Source: Enterococcus sp. DIV2402 | GTDB taxonomy: Bacteria; Bacillota; Bacilli; Lactobacillales; Enterococcaceae | Direction: 5' to 3' | Length of the DNA: 64,000 nucleotides | NCBI RefSeq assembly: GCF_017426705.2 | Contig: NZ_CP147251.1 | Location: forward strand, 533,501 to 597,500 | Part shown: positions 26,162 to 36,212 of the stretch, one piece after another | How the letters are laid out: every line of letters begins with the position of its first letter | Numbering within the stretch: position 1 is the stretch's first letter | Notes under the pieces: model-generated | Told to the model about the DNA's origin: nothing | Database searches by the model: none | What the model saw: only the letters and a program-made list of their open reading frames with translations | Program-made: the position numbers and the translations under genes

Positions 26162-26569
26162 ATGCAAATTTCAAATGCAGAATGGCAAGTGATGCGTATT
26201 ATCTGGTCGCAAGAACAAACGACTAGTAAAGAAATTACGCAGTTGCTACAAGAAAAATTTCATTGGACGGCTTCCACAGTCAAGACGTTATTGACGCGTT
26301 TGGTGGCAAAAAATATTGTAACGACTAAGAAGACAGGCAATCGTTATTTATATAGTCCATTAATCACGGAAGAAGCAAGTGTGTTAGCAATCAGTCAGGA
26401 CGTTTCTAATAAAGTGTGTACGAAAAAAATCCCTTTAGTTATTATGGATTTGATTCAACAAAATGAATTAACGGCTGAGGACGTAGCAGATTTGATGACA
26501 GCTTTACAAGCAAAAGAGGTTGTTGGAGAAATTACTTGTGACTGTCTTCCTGAAAACCATCAATGTTAG
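26162..26569 (+). CDS. copY: CopY-type copper-responsive repressor (BlaI/MecI fold)
   Basis: A 135-residue repressor. The N-terminal winged helix (residues 1-75) includes [13 protein letters not shown] and [13 protein letters not shown], and a C-terminal dimerisation helix follows. CopY proteins end with CxCx4CxC, which holds zinc or two copper ions. Here the end reads [10 protein letters not shown] (126-135), CxCx4HxC, with the third cysteine replaced by histidine. Copper would release it from the cop boxes just upstream. It precedes copA by 11 bases. Confidence 0.85.
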   Translation: MQISNAEWQVMRIIWSQEQTTSKEITQLLQEKFHWTASTVKTLLTRLVAKNIVTTKKTGNRYLYSPLITEEASVLAISQDVSNKVCTKKIPLVIMDLIQQNELTAEDVADLMTALQAKEVVGEITCDCLPENHQC

Positions 26570-26580
26570 GAGAGAGAATA

Positions 26581-29025
26581 ATGAAAGAAACCTATAGTAT
26601 CGAAGGAATGACGTGTGCATCTTGTGCGCAAACTGTTGAAAAAGCTGTTCAAAAAATTGAAGGGGTACAAGAAGCAACTGTCAATTTAGCAACAGAAAAA
26701 CTTAGCGTAACCGCAGAAGATGTCAGTGAAGAACAAATTGCACAAGCGGTCACTGATGCGGGTTATCAAGTCGCTGATTCGACGGTTGAGCAAACGTTTA
26801 GTATTGAAGGGATGACCTGTGCTTCGTGTGTTCAAACCGTTGAAAAGGCAACAAAAAAAGTAGCAGGAGTCAAAGAAGCATCCGTCAATTTGGCAACAGA
26901 AAAAATGGTGGTTCGTTTTAATCCAGAAGAAGCGACTACTGCAACGATAGCAAATGCCGTTGCAGATGCTGGCTACAAGGCAATTATTGGTGAAGAATCA
27001 GCGAAAGTTGATAAAAAAGCCGCGCACATTCAAGAGATGTGGTCTCGTTTTTTGTGGTCAGCAATTTTTGCGGTGCCGTTGCTATACATCGCGATGGGGC
27101 CAATGGTCGGATTACCACTGCCGAATTTTATTCATCCAGATCATAACGTAACAGCTTTTGCGGTGTTGCAATTAATTTTAACTTTGCCAATTGTCTATAT
27201 CGGTCGTTCTTTTTACACAGTTGGATTTAAAGCATTAATTAAAGGACATCCCAACATGGATTCACTCATTGCGATTGGTACGTCAGCCGCTATTTTACAG
27301 GGAATTGTTATGACGACACTTTTAGCAATGGGGAAGATTGTCGTACATCATGGAAACCATCCTGATTTATATTTTGAATCAGCAGGGGTTATCTTGGCAT
27401 TAATCACATTAGGAAAATATTTTGAAGCAGTCTCAAAGGGTAAAACATCTGATGCGATAAAAAAATTGATGGGGCTAGCACCAAAAACCGCTCGTGTTAT
27501 TCGTCAAGACAAAGAAGTTGAGCTACCAATTGAACAAGTACAAACAGGCGACATTGTAGTAGTACGTCCAGGTGATAAAATTCCTGTCGACGGGAGGATA
27601 CTTTCTGGAAATTCGACAGTCGATGAATCGATGCTAACTGGGGAAAGTATCCCAGTTGAAAAACGTGAAGGAGACAATGTCATTGGAGCGAGTATCAATA
27701 AAAATGGTTCTTTTCGTTTCAAAGCAACGAAAGTAGGAAAAGACACCACTTTATCTCAAATTATTCGTTTAGTGGAAGATGCGCAAGGCTCAAAAGCGCC
27801 GATTGCCAAATTGGCCGATAAAGTCTCAGGAATATTTGTACCAGTAGTCATTATTTTGGCAATTTTATCTGGATTGGCATGGTTTTTCTTTGGACAAGAA
27901 TCGTGGATCTTTGCATTAAGCATTACAATTTCTGTGTTAGTGATTGCTTGTCCATGTGCGCTTGGTTTAGCAACACCAACTGCGATTATGGTAGGAACAG
28001 GAAAGGGTGCTGAAAATGGGGTCTTAATCAAAAGTGGTGATGCATTAGAAGCAACGCAAAAAATTCAAACGATTGTTTTTGACAAAACAGGTACCATTAC
28101 AGAAGGCAAACCAATTGTGACTGATATCATTACTTATAATCATAGTGCAGAAGAAGAAGTTTTGGTATTAGCAGCTTCGGCAGAGACAGGTTCAGAACAT
28201 CCTTTAGGGGAAGCAATCGTCGAAAGTGCGCAAACACGTGGATTGTCGTTAAAAACTCCTAGCGATTTCCAAGCAATTCCTGGACATGGGATTGCTGTTA
28301 AAGTCGAAAATCAGAGCTTACTGCTAGGAAATCAAAAATTAATGAAAGAAAACAACATTGATTTATTAGATGCACTAATTAGAGCTGATCAATTAGCGAA
28401 TGATGGAAAAACACCGATGTTTGTGGCAGCAGAGGGGCAATTGATTGGTATTGTAGCCGTTGCAGATACGATTAAAGAAAATAGTGTGGCTGCCATCGAT
28501 AAATTACATCGAATGGGGCTTCAAGTAGCGATGATTACTGGCGATAACAAACGAACTGCCGAAGCGATTGCGAAACAAGTAGGAATTGACCGCGTATTTA
28601 GTGAAGTGTTACCAGAAGACAAAGCGAAAGAAGTAAAAAATCTACAAAATGAAGGCCTTCATGTTGCGATGGTTGGCGATGGCATTAATGACGCACCGGC
28701 TTTAGCACAAGCCGATGTGGGCATTGCGATTGGTTCAGGAACCGATGTTGCGATTGAATCGGCGGACATTGTTTTGATGCGTAGTGATTTGATGGATGTT
28801 CCGACGGCTATTGAGTTAAGTCGTGCGACCATCAAAAATATTAAAGAAAATCTTTTCTGGGCATTTGCTTATAATGTACTGGGAATACCCGTAGCAATGG
28901 GAATTTTACATCTGTTTGGTGGACCGTTATTAAACCCAATGATTGCTGGAGCAGCGATGAGTTTTAGTTCAGTTTCTGTTTTGCTAAATGCGTTGCGTTT
29001 AAAAGGATTCAAACCAAAAAAATAA
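26581..29025 (+). CDS. copA: Copper-translocating P1B-type ATPase with two HMA domains
   Basis: An 814-residue ATPase. Two N-terminal heavy-metal domains each carry GMTCASC (cysteines at about 12/15 and 80/83). The intramembrane metal site is CPC (about 457-459), the phosphorylation motif DKTGT starts near 501, the SEHP motif is near 539 and GDGINDAP lies near the end of the P domain. It exports Cu(I) at the cost of ATP. ATG 26581 is chosen for the AGGAGAG site; an ATG at 26563 overlaps the copY end and lacks a site. No CopZ chaperone gene follows. Confidence 0.93.
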   Translation: MKETYSIEGMTCASCAQTVEKAVQKIEGVQEATVNLATEKLSVTAEDVSEEQIAQAVTDAGYQVADSTVEQTFSIEGMTCASCVQTVEKATKKVAGVKEASVNLATEKMVVRFNPEEATTATIANAVADAGYKAIIGEESAKVDKKAAHIQEMWSRFLWSAIFAVPLLYIAMGPMVGLPLPNFIHPDHNVTAFAVLQLILTLPIVYIGRSFYTVGFKALIKGHPNMDSLIAIGTSAAILQGIVMTTLLAMGKIVVHHGNHPDLYFESAGVILALITLGKYFEAVSKGKTSDAIKKLMGLAPKTARVIRQDKEVELPIEQVQTGDIVVVRPGDKIPVDGRILSGNSTVDESMLTGESIPVEKREGDNVIGASINKNGSFRFKATKVGKDTTLSQIIRLVEDAQGSKAPIAKLADKVSGIFVPVVIILAILSGLAWFFFGQESWIFALSITISVLVIACPCALGLATPTAIMVGTGKGAENGVLIKSGDALEATQKIQTIVFDKTGTITEGKPIVTDIITYNHSAEEEVLVLAASAETGSEHPLGEAIVESAQTRGLSLKTPSDFQAIPGHGIAVKVENQSLLLGNQKLMKENNIDLLDALIRADQLANDGKTPMFVAAEGQLIGIVAVADTIKENSVAAIDKLHRMGLQVAMITGDNKRTAEAIAKQVGIDRVFSEVLPEDKAKEVKNLQNEGLHVAMVGDGINDAPALAQADVGIAIGSGTDVAIESADIVLMRSDLMDVPTAIELSRATIKNIKENLFWAFAYNVLGIPVAMGILHLFGGPLLNPMIAGAAMSFSSVSVLLNALRLKGFKPKK

Positions 29026-29028
29026 GCT

Positions 29029-29073
29029 TAAAGACATTCATCAAGTATCTGATTGGTGAATGTCTTTTTTTTA
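29029..29073 (+). terminator. Terminator of copYA
   Basis: Stem AAAGACATTCA / TGAATGTCTTT with a loop of about 15 bases, followed by T-run. Confidence 0.75.
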
Positions 29074-29148
29074 GCGATATTTTTTTGCTTATTAATGTGC
29101 AAAAACTTCCCTAGAATTAATTGCTAATAAAAAAATACAAAATCCACA

Positions 29149-29177
29149 TGGAGGTTTAGCGCTTTCATTTATATACT
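29149..29177 (+). promoter_or_regulatory. PTS operon promoter with CcpA cre site
   Basis: -10 TATACT (29172-29177). The cre site GTTTAGCGCTTTCA (29154-29167), whose reverse strand TGAAAGCGCTAAAC fits the consensus fully, fills the space between -35 and -10. No good -35 is seen (TGGAGG at 29149), so an activator may be needed. Catabolite repression is expected. Confidence 0.65.
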
Positions 29178-29207
29178 GAGTGTATCAAATTTAAGGAGGA
29201 AACAAGC

Positions 29208-30020
29208 ATGACATTAGTTCAAGCGCTTTTAATAGCTGCATGGGCGGGATATTGTTCATATGATGATGTAGCGCCACAGATGCTGCGTCGACCATTATTA
29301 GTTGGTCCATTAGTCGGTATTATTTTAGGAGATATCACAACAGGTTTAATTATTTCGGCAACATTAGAGTTAATGTGGATGGGCTTAGGAAACATGGCAG
29401 GTTATCAAACACCGGATATGATTGTTGGGACTATTTTAGGGGTGACCGTTTCGATTACTTCAGGGACAGGTGCTACGCCAGAAGGAATTGCAGCGGGTGT
29501 AGCCGCAGCGACAACTGTAGCAATTTTAGTCCAACAATTACTAGTGATGTCACGTGTCTTAAAACAATTTTTCGAGCCTTGGGCAGATCGATTGGCCAAT
29601 GAAGGTGACTTGGATGGTATGATGAAAATCAATATTGTTGCATTTATCATTCAATTTTTATTACGAGCAGTACCAACATTTCTTGTTGTTTACTTCCAAG
29701 CAGGAATCGTAGATAAAATTTTATCAGCCGTGCCAGACAATATCTTAGGTGGTTTAGGTACTGCTTCAGCAATTCTACCTGCTGTCGGTTTATCTATTTT
29801 GATGACACTAATGATGAAAGGTGTTTTATGGCCCTTTTTATTATTAGGATTCGTGCTATCAGCTTATCTTGAGCTAGGTATTTTACCAATTACGTTGATT
29901 TCCTTGTCATTTGCAATCGTTTATTCTTATATTATGGAAATTATCGATCGTCAAAATGAGATGGCAGCTATGCCCAACGCAAAAGTAACGATCGATGAAG
30001 ATGAGGGGTATGACTTATGA
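29208..30020 (+). CDS. Mannose-family PTS, EIIC membrane subunit
   Basis: A 270-residue EIIC of the mannose/fructose/sorbose superfamily, with seven to nine helices and the family blocks RRPLLVGPLVGIILGD (about 27-42) and LELMWMGLGN. With EIID it forms the sugar channel. First gene of a IIC-IID-IIA-IIB operon, four-base overlap with IID. Sugar specificity (mannose, fructose, sorbose or amino sugars) cannot be read. Confidence 0.9.
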   Translation: MTLVQALLIAAWAGYCSYDDVAPQMLRRPLLVGPLVGIILGDITTGLIISATLELMWMGLGNMAGYQTPDMIVGTILGVTVSITSGTGATPEGIAAGVAAATTVAILVQQLLVMSRVLKQFFEPWADRLANEGDLDGMMKINIVAFIIQFLLRAVPTFLVVYFQAGIVDKILSAVPDNILGGLGTASAILPAVGLSILMTLMMKGVLWPFLLLGFVLSAYLELGILPITLISLSFAIVYSYIMEIIDRQNEMAAMPNAKVTIDEDEGYDL

Positions 30021-30874
30021 GTGAAGAAAAACAATTGAATAATGGTTCTCAACGTGTGGCTTATGAAAAATTGACTCGTAAAGATTTAAATAAAGTCTTC
30101 TGGCGTTTACAAATTTGGGGATTAAATTTAACGTCAACGATGGTAAATACACAGGCAAATGGGTTCTTAAATGCAATGACACCCGTATTGAAACGTTTAT
30201 ATGGTGATGCAGACAAAGAAACACGTGCAAGAGCGATGCGTCGACATTTACTTTACTTTTTATCACAAATCACTGCGACGGGTATGATTTTAGGGATAAC
30301 TGCTGCGGTCGAAGAAACGACGAAAGAAGATGAAAAAGAAGCTGTTGTAGCAATTAAAGCAGGTATGATGGGGCCTTTAGCTGGTATTGGAGACAGCGTA
30401 TTTAAGATTACGATTCAAGCCATTGCGGGTAGTATTGGTGCAGCTTATGCGATGCAGGGGAGTATCTTAGGGCCTATCTTAATGTTTCTAATCTATAACG
30501 GATTAAATATTGGCGTAAAATACTACGGAATCATTGCTGGTTATGAAAAGGGCATGGAATTTATCCAAAGTGGTGAACAAGCAAAAGTCATGCAAAAAAT
30601 TATCAACATTTCTACCATGGTAGGGGTTATCGTCTTAGGGGCATTAATTGCTCAATACGTGAAAATTAATGTTGGTACTGAAATTAAGATGGATGAAACG
30701 GTTATCAGTATTCAAAGTCTATTAGACGGTATTTTACCAAAACTATTACCATTAATATTCACGATTAGTTTATTTAAATTACACAGCTACATGCCAAGAA
30801 AATATTTAACTTATTTAATCTTCGCTATTTTAGCTATTGGTACAGTGTTAGCAGTAATGGGAATTTTAGTGTAG
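30017..30874 (+). CDS. Mannose-family PTS, EIID membrane subunit
   Basis: A 285-residue EIID subunit with the family blocks MVNTQANGFLNAM and MMGPLAGIGDS (about 118-128) and C-terminal helices. It pairs with EIIC in the membrane. The start overlaps the EIIC stop by four bases, and EIIA follows after 21 bases. Confidence 0.9.
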   Translation: MSEEKQLNNGSQRVAYEKLTRKDLNKVFWRLQIWGLNLTSTMVNTQANGFLNAMTPVLKRLYGDADKETRARAMRRHLLYFLSQITATGMILGITAAVEETTKEDEKEAVVAIKAGMMGPLAGIGDSVFKITIQAIAGSIGAAYAMQGSILGPILMFLIYNGLNIGVKYYGIIAGYEKGMEFIQSGEQAKVMQKIINISTMVGVIVLGALIAQYVKINVGTEIKMDETVISIQSLLDGILPKLLPLIFTISLFKLHSYMPRKYLTYLIFAILAIGTVLAVMGILV

Positions 30875-30895
30875 GGAGTAGAAAGGAAGGTTTAC

Positions 30896-31339
30896 ATGGC
30901 AATTAATCTAATCGTTGCAAGTCATGGTTTGTTTGCCCAAGAGGCATTAAAATCAGCTGAAATGATTTTAGGCGTGCCACAAGAAAATGCTGCTGTTGTA
31001 TCAATTACTGCAGGGCGCACGTCTGAAGAATGTTTAGAGGAATTAACAAATATATACAATCAACAAAGTAAAAAAGGAAATGGTACGTTGGTTTTAGTCG
31101 ATATTTTTGGGGGAACACCAGCAAATATCGCCACGTATTTAACATTGACCAAAGAGGATGTTCAAGTTTATTCAGGTTTGAATATCCCGATGTTATTAGA
31201 GTTGTTTTTAAGCAATCCAGAAAATATGGAGCAAGCTAAAAACATTATTGAAAGTGTACATGGGGTTTCATTAGTAGATATTACGGCAAAAGCTAAAGAG
31301 GGGATGGGAGAAGATGGCGATTCAATGGATACGTATTGA
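30896..31339 (+). CDS. Mannose-family PTS, EIIA subunit
   Basis: A 147-residue cytoplasmic EIIA with the phospho-accepting histidine at H10 (ASHGLFAQEA). It includes VDIFGGTPANIA near residue 68, typical of the ManX-A domain. It receives phosphate from HPr and passes it to EIIB. Its 3' end overlaps the EIIB gene by 26 bases in another frame. Confidence 0.9.
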   Translation: MAINLIVASHGLFAQEALKSAEMILGVPQENAAVVSITAGRTSEECLEELTNIYNQQSKKGNGTLVLVDIFGGTPANIATYLTLTKEDVQVYSGLNIPMLLELFLSNPENMEQAKNIIESVHGVSLVDITAKAKEGMGEDGDSMDTY

Positions 31340-31805
31340 TGATCGTTTAATTCATGGACAGGTAGCAAGCTCATGGTTACGACATGTGGGAGCAGAACAA
31401 ATTATTTGTGTGAGCGATAGTGCCGCAAGTAATCCGGTACAAGCACAAGTATTAAAAATGGCGGCACCAGGCTATATGGTACATGTTTTTGGAGTTGATA
31501 AATTCATTCGGGTATATCAAAAAAACCCAATAAAAAAATCTACTTTTTTAATTTTAGGTAGTACGGCGGATTTATTGAAATTAAAAGAAGGTGGTGTGAA
31601 TATCACCGAAGTGAATTATGGCGGCATGCGTGAGCGTAATGATCGTACAATTCGTTATGATCATGATTTATGCTTTACCGCAGAAGAAGAAGAAGCTTTA
31701 AAAACATTAGTAGATTCAGGCGTAAAAATCGACTATCAAATGGCAGCCTATGATGCACCCACACCGTTATTGACGTATATAAGTCAAGTGAAAAAAGGAG
31801 AGTAG
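31314..31805 (+). CDS. Mannose-family PTS, EIIB subunit
   Basis: A 163-residue EIIB with the phospho-histidine H14 in RIDDRLIHGQV, the ManX-B signature. It transfers phosphate to the incoming sugar. The GGGAGAAG site lies inside the EIIA gene, and the coding regions overlap by 26 bases, so the EIIA end is tightly coupled to EIIB translation. Confidence 0.9.
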   Translation: MAIQWIRIDDRLIHGQVASSWLRHVGAEQIICVSDSAASNPVQAQVLKMAAPGYMVHVFGVDKFIRVYQKNPIKKSTFLILGSTADLLKLKEGGVNITEVNYGGMRERNDRTIRYDHDLCFTAEEEEALKTLVDSGVKIDYQMAAYDAPTPLLTYISQVKKGE

Positions 31806-31807
31806 AT

Positions 31808-32866
31808 ATGCGAATTGATTATGTTGAAGCATTTTTTTTAGAAGACAATCAAAATGAATTGAATATTGTCACAGATATAGAAGATATCGGCAAATATCAG
31901 CTTTATTGGACATATGAGAGGAATGCTCTTACAGAAGATAAAGAATTTATTTTAGAATCTGATCAAAAAAATCAAACATTTGAATTTGCATATAATACTG
32001 ATCGTGTGAATTATTTTATTATTGAATTTGAAAACCATCGACCATTGTTATTTGGTTATCGAATTTTACCAATGTCAGGAATGTATAACTTTCGAGATAT
32101 TGGTGGCTATCGCACTGAGGAAGGTAAACGTATTAAGTGGGGTGTTGGTTTTCGATCAGATCATTTACAAAATTTGAATGATGATGGATTTGAGTTTTTA
32201 CGAAGTATTGGATTGAAATCAGTCATTGACTTTAGAAGTCCATTTGAAGTGGATAAGGATCCGAATCCATTCTTTAGTGAGGCAGCTCAGGCATTTAATT
32301 TTGATCCACAAGCACACGTAGCGATGGCTGCTGGATCAGCACAAAATCTTGATACAAGTGAGGATATGAAAGAGCGTGCATTAAAAGCAATTGCCAGCGG
32401 TGAAACAGGAGCGCAACAGATGGTTGATCAACAATTAGCGTTTGTTGACAGTCCAACAAGTATTGAAGCCTTTAAACAAACGTTAAAAACTGTTGCACAA
32501 GCAGAAAATATTCCTACGATGCAACATTGTCGCGGTGGGAAAGATCGCACAGGGTTTGCTTTAATGGTTTTAGAAGGACTTTTAGGCGTGCCAACGTCTT
32601 CTCTAGTTTATGATTATATGTTAACGAATCGCGCTCGAGCGAAGAAAAATGTCAGTTATTATAATCGTTTTTTAGAAGAAACTGGGAATGAAAAAATTGC
32701 ACAATATTTATACTCACTTTTTGATACAAAAGAAGAATTTATCTGTGCATCAATTGAAAAAATAGTTACAAATTATGGAACAATTCGGCAATATGCTCAA
32801 ATCGTTCTTGAACTTTCCGATGAAGAAATTTCTGCTCTAGAAGAGTTGTTTTTAGAAGAAGAATAA
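31808..32866 (+). CDS. Protein tyrosine/serine phosphatase family protein (Y_phosphatase3 type)
   Basis: A 352-residue protein. The first 95 residues look like a beta-sandwich domain of unknown role. The phosphatase domain begins with NFRDIGGYRT (about 97) and carries the P-loop HCRGGKDRTG (H240, C241, R247), the HCx5R signature of cysteine-dependent phosphatases. There is no signal peptide. It starts two bases after EIIB, with its own GGAGAG site, and is thus part of the PTS operon. It could dephosphorylate a sugar phosphate, a phospho-lipid or a protein; the partner is not evident. Confidence 0.85.
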   Translation: MRIDYVEAFFLEDNQNELNIVTDIEDIGKYQLYWTYERNALTEDKEFILESDQKNQTFEFAYNTDRVNYFIIEFENHRPLLFGYRILPMSGMYNFRDIGGYRTEEGKRIKWGVGFRSDHLQNLNDDGFEFLRSIGLKSVIDFRSPFEVDKDPNPFFSEAAQAFNFDPQAHVAMAAGSAQNLDTSEDMKERALKAIASGETGAQQMVDQQLAFVDSPTSIEAFKQTLKTVAQAENIPTMQHCRGGKDRTGFALMVLEGLLGVPTSSLVYDYMLTNRARAKKNVSYYNRFLEETGNEKIAQYLYSLFDTKEEFICASIEKIVTNYGTIRQYAQIVLELSDEEISALEELFLEEE

Positions 32867-32872
32867 GGTTAA

Positions 32873-32932
32873 AATAACTGGTGGAAGCAGACTGAGAACA
32901 ATAAGTCGACTTTCATCAGTTATTTTATTAAA
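32873..32932 (+). terminator. Hairpin after the phosphatase gene
   Basis: AAAATAACTG...CAGTTATTTT with an imperfect inner stem. It separates the PTS operon from the regulator gene, which may be reached by read-through. Confidence 0.55.
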
Positions 32933-32950
32933 AAAATGAAAGGGGTAACA

Positions 32951-34831
32951 ATGAAAAAACTCACATTTAGAGAAATTAAGCTTTTAAATATCTTATTAAC
33001 ACAAGAGTTTGTTTCAGCAGAAGAATTGATGCAAGCATCAAATATATCATTGCGAACCTTACACGCAGAAATTAGTTTTATTAACGATGCTCTCGCTAAG
33101 CAATCACCTGATATTCAAATTATTAATCAGCGTGGAAAAGGATATGCTTTAGATTATCCAATGGAGCAAATTAATTGGATTGAAAAGCTCAATCGTCATT
33201 GCAAAAACTATTTAAATGTTTCTTTGAATAAACGTTTTAGTGAAAACCTTCGAATCGCATTTATTTGTCGCGAATTTTTTGCTACAAGAGAATATACTAA
33301 AATTGAAGATATTGCTCTAGCAATGAACGTGAGTGTTGCTACGGTAAATAAAGATATGCGTGCCGTTCGTCATTTTTTAAAATTTTATGGTCTATCTCTA
33401 CAATCGATGCCTTATTATGGCATGATTATCGAAGGTCAAGAGCAAGCAATTCGTTCATGTATGATTGATTTATTAGATATTTATAGTTATTCAGAAGCGC
33501 CATTGTTTTTTGAGATGAGTTTGGAGCAATATGGATTACGTAAAGAAGAAGTATTAAAGGTCATGGCACAAGCAAGAAGTGTTTTGGCAGCAACTAATTA
33601 TCCATTAACAGATAGTGGTTTTCGGCGTGTAATCAAATATTTACTGATATTTCCATTACGTGAAGGGTTGCAATCCACCCTTTCTGAAAAAGAAAGCCAA
33701 CTGATTCGCCAATTACCAACATACGCTCTTGCTCAACAGCTTTTACCGCTAACCATACCACAAGAAATTGAGATATTTGCCTTGTTTCTTTTTAACAATA
33801 GTGAAGTTAGTCAATGGACAGATGAAACAGTCAAATTACTTTTACCAGAAGTTTCAGCGATGCATCAACGTATTATGCAACGAATTTATCAGCAATACGG
33901 CTTACAGTTGACAGCTTATCCAGATTTCTCCAATTATTTATTACAGTTTTTTTACCAATTTCAATTGCGTAAAACATATCATTTTACAGAACTAGAAGTC
34001 TTAAGGTCAACACAGCATGTTGTTAAAAAATTTTCTTCTTCTGTTGCATTGGCAAGTACTATTTACTGTGAGCTACCTCAATGGCAAGAAGCGGATTTTT
34101 ATGACCGTTTATTTTTCGACTTTGTTATGCACTTGTACAATTTGGCTTGTCGTTTAAAAAATGAATATGAACTAACTCGTATTATTATCATTAATGAGGG
34201 CGGAAAAATTGCTAACGAAACCTTAATGAATAAATTAAAACAATACAGTCAATACAATGTACACTATCACTATCATTATTTTTATGAATTAGAAAACCTA
34301 GATTTTAAAAACTATGATTTTGTTTTTTTATCAGAGGCTTACCACTATGATACTTCTAAAATTCCCATTCCCACTTTGACTTTTGACTTTTTCTTAAGCC
34401 ATAATTTTGTTAGTTTGTTATGGTCACGTGTTTTTGTTTCAAAACGAAAATTTGGTTCAGTAATTAATTATCTCGTTCATCCACAAATTATTGAATTAAC
34501 AGGTACGTTTTCAGAGATCGTTTTACAAATTAGTGATTATTTATGGCGACTTCCCAACTATCATCCTGATATGCCACAAGAAACATTTCAAAAATTTATT
34601 GAGATGGTAATTAACACAGCTGATTATAGCCATCCATCAGTTAATAAATTACTGAATTTATTTGCGACAGAAGCCATGGAAGATCGCTATTTTATTTTTC
34701 GTTTTGCCGAACCTGTCTTCGTTCGTGGGAAAAAAATTAGTAGCTTACAATTTGTTTTTCTAGATATATCCAAGGGTCTATTAGAAATCAAAAATGGGGA
34801 TTCTCAATTTCGCAGATATGTACAGCAATGA
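32951..34831 (+). CDS. Mga-like PTS-associated transcriptional regulator
   Basis: A 626-residue regulator. An N-terminal helix-turn-helix (about 15-60) and a second HTH (about 105-155: KIEDIALAMNVSVATVNKDM) are followed by helical PRD-like regions. A C-terminal EIIB-like fold has IIIINEGG and YDFVFLSEAYHYD. This layout is that of Mga/AtxA and related BglG-type activators, whose activity is set by PTS phosphorylation. Its place behind the mannose-PTS operon, whose promoter lacks a good -35, suggests it activates that operon. ATG 32951 is preferred for the AAAGGGG site; ATG 32936 lacks one. Confidence 0.75.
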   Translation: MKKLTFREIKLLNILLTQEFVSAEELMQASNISLRTLHAEISFINDALAKQSPDIQIINQRGKGYALDYPMEQINWIEKLNRHCKNYLNVSLNKRFSENLRIAFICREFFATREYTKIEDIALAMNVSVATVNKDMRAVRHFLKFYGLSLQSMPYYGMIIEGQEQAIRSCMIDLLDIYSYSEAPLFFEMSLEQYGLRKEEVLKVMAQARSVLAATNYPLTDSGFRRVIKYLLIFPLREGLQSTLSEKESQLIRQLPTYALAQQLLPLTIPQEIEIFALFLFNNSEVSQWTDETVKLLLPEVSAMHQRIMQRIYQQYGLQLTAYPDFSNYLLQFFYQFQLRKTYHFTELEVLRSTQHVVKKFSSSVALASTIYCELPQWQEADFYDRLFFDFVMHLYNLACRLKNEYELTRIIIINEGGKIANETLMNKLKQYSQYNVHYHYHYFYELENLDFKNYDFVFLSEAYHYDTSKIPIPTLTFDFFLSHNFVSLLWSRVFVSKRKFGSVINYLVHPQIIELTGTFSEIVLQISDYLWRLPNYHPDMPQETFQKFIEMVINTADYSHPSVNKLLNLFATEAMEDRYFIFRFAEPVFVRGKKISSLQFVFLDISKGLLEIKNGDSQFRRYVQQ

Positions 34832-34868
34832 AAAAACGACTACTGCCAATTTCAGTAGTCGTTTTGCT
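34832..34868. terminator. Bidirectional terminator between the Mga-like and TetR genes
   Basis: Stem AAAACGACTACTG / CAGTAGTCGTTTT with loop CCAATTT, right after the TGA of the regulator gene. Confidence 0.85.
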
Positions 34869-35468
34869 TTATTTGGTAACTCCTTGCAATAACCAGTCTT
34901 TTCTAAAGCGAAAATCAATAACTAGTTCTTCGGTTGACCAGTTATTAACAACACAATCAGTCAAGGCGTTCATCACTAAAGCCATAATGAAATATAAAAA
35001 ACTTAGGGCTTCTTCTAATGAATTCATCACAAAATGATTCGCAGAAAGTAGCGTTAACCATTGCTTAACCATTGGAGAATTTGGAGACATCTGAGCACGC
35101 TTCATTGCTTGTAATTCGTTATTTTGGGTTAATAGTTGTAATTTTTTCCAATAGTCACTATTACGATCAAGTTCGCTACAATGAATGAGAAATTGTTCAA
35201 TTCCTAAGAAAAAATCTTGCGCATGTTGTTGAATCGACGAGAGAATGGCGTTATGAACACTTATAGAACATTTATGAATAAGATACGTATACGCATCTTC
35301 TAAATCTTGAAAATATTTATAAAAAGCCCCTCGTGACATTTGCATGGCTTCAACAATTTCAGAGACTTTTACTTGACTGACATGGCGATTATAAAAATTT
35401 TCCAAGAGAATTTGTTCGATATGCGCCTTTTTTTCAACAGACAAATTTTGGAAGGTTTCTTTTGGCAT
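34869..35468 (-). CDS. TetR-family regulator, probable repressor of hrtBA
   Basis: A 199-residue TetR-type regulator. The N-terminal HTH (about residues 25-50: VKVSEIVEAMQMSRGAFYKY) is typical; the ligand domain is divergent. It lies 57 bases after hrtA on the same strand. The hrtB promoter region carries two identical 17-bp palindromes of the type TetR proteins bind. By analogy with HrtR of Lactococcus and FhtR of E. faecalis it may sense heme, but the ligand is inferred. Start ATG 35468 has AAGGAG seven bases upstream. Confidence 0.75.
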   Translation of the reverse strand: MPKETFQNLSVEKKAHIEQILLENFYNRHVSQVKVSEIVEAMQMSRGAFYKYFQDLEDAYTYLIHKCSISVHNAILSSIQQHAQDFFLGIEQFLIHCSELDRNSDYWKKLQLLTQNNELQAMKRAQMSPNSPMVKQWLTLLSANHFVMNSLEEALSFLYFIMALVMNALTDCVVNNWSTEELVIDFRFRKDWLLQGVTK

Positions 35469-35525
35469 GATGTTTCTCCTTTTCAATACAGTCTCCTTGT
35501 ATTATACTCGCAACGATTTTCTTTG

Positions 35526-36209
35526 TCACTGTTGGAAAGGCTGTTCTACTAATTGTCCATCCTGCATATGAAAAATGCGGTCACTATGTTGAATCATACG
35601 TTCATCATGCGTGACCATGATAGTCGCTTTTTGTTTTTCATGCGCTTCTTTAATCAATAAATTGACGACATCATAGGCATGTTCAGTATCTAAACTCGCT
35701 GTAGGTTCATCTGCTAAAATCAAACTTGGTTCGTTGAACAAGGCACGCGCGATGGCAACTCGTTGTCGTTCTCCACCGGATAAATCACGTGGGTATTTCT
35801 CTTTTAAATCATAAATATCCAATGAACGAAGCAAGGAATCCAAGCGTGTATTATCTTCTTTTCGCTTAGCGACTTTTTTTACTAGAGTAAACTGTTCATG
35901 AACTTTTAAAAAAGGAACGAGATTTGAACTTTGTAAAATAAATCCAATTTCTTTAAAGCGTAAATCCGCACGTTTTTTTTCATTTAAATTTGAAAAGGCG
36001 TGTCCATTAATCAAAATGTCTCCAGAAGTTGCGGTCTGTAATCCACCAGAAATTGTTAAAAAAGTGCTTTTTCCTGAACCAGAAGGCCCAATAATACTGA
36101 CGAACTCCCCTTGTTTGACGGTAAAATTAATTTCTTTTAGGGCGGTCACCTCAGTATGTCCGGTACCGAATCTCTTAACAATATTTTTCATAACTAAAAT
36201 ATCTTTCAT
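35526..36209 (-). CDS. hrtA: ABC transporter ATPase, HrtA-like (heme efflux)
   Basis: A 227-residue MacB/LolD-type ATPase with Walker A GPSGSGKST (41-49), signature LSGGERQRV near 140 and Walker B LILADEP. It sits three bases after the FtsX-type permease gene. In lactococci, staphylococci and E. faecalis HrtBA expels excess heme. That fits an organism with cytochrome bd that takes heme from outside. Export of another amphipathic compound is the alternative. Confidence 0.82.
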   Translation of the reverse strand: MKDILVMKNIVKRFGTGHTEVTALKEINFTVKQGEFVSIIGPSGSGKSTFLTISGGLQTATSGDILINGHAFSNLNEKKRADLRFKEIGFILQSSNLVPFLKVHEQFTLVKKVAKRKEDNTRLDSLLRSLDIYDLKEKYPRDLSGGERQRVAIARALFNEPSLILADEPTASLDTEHAYDVVNLLIKEAHEKQKATIMVTHDERMIQHSDRIFHMQDGQLVEQPFQQ

Positions 36210-36212
36210 TTT

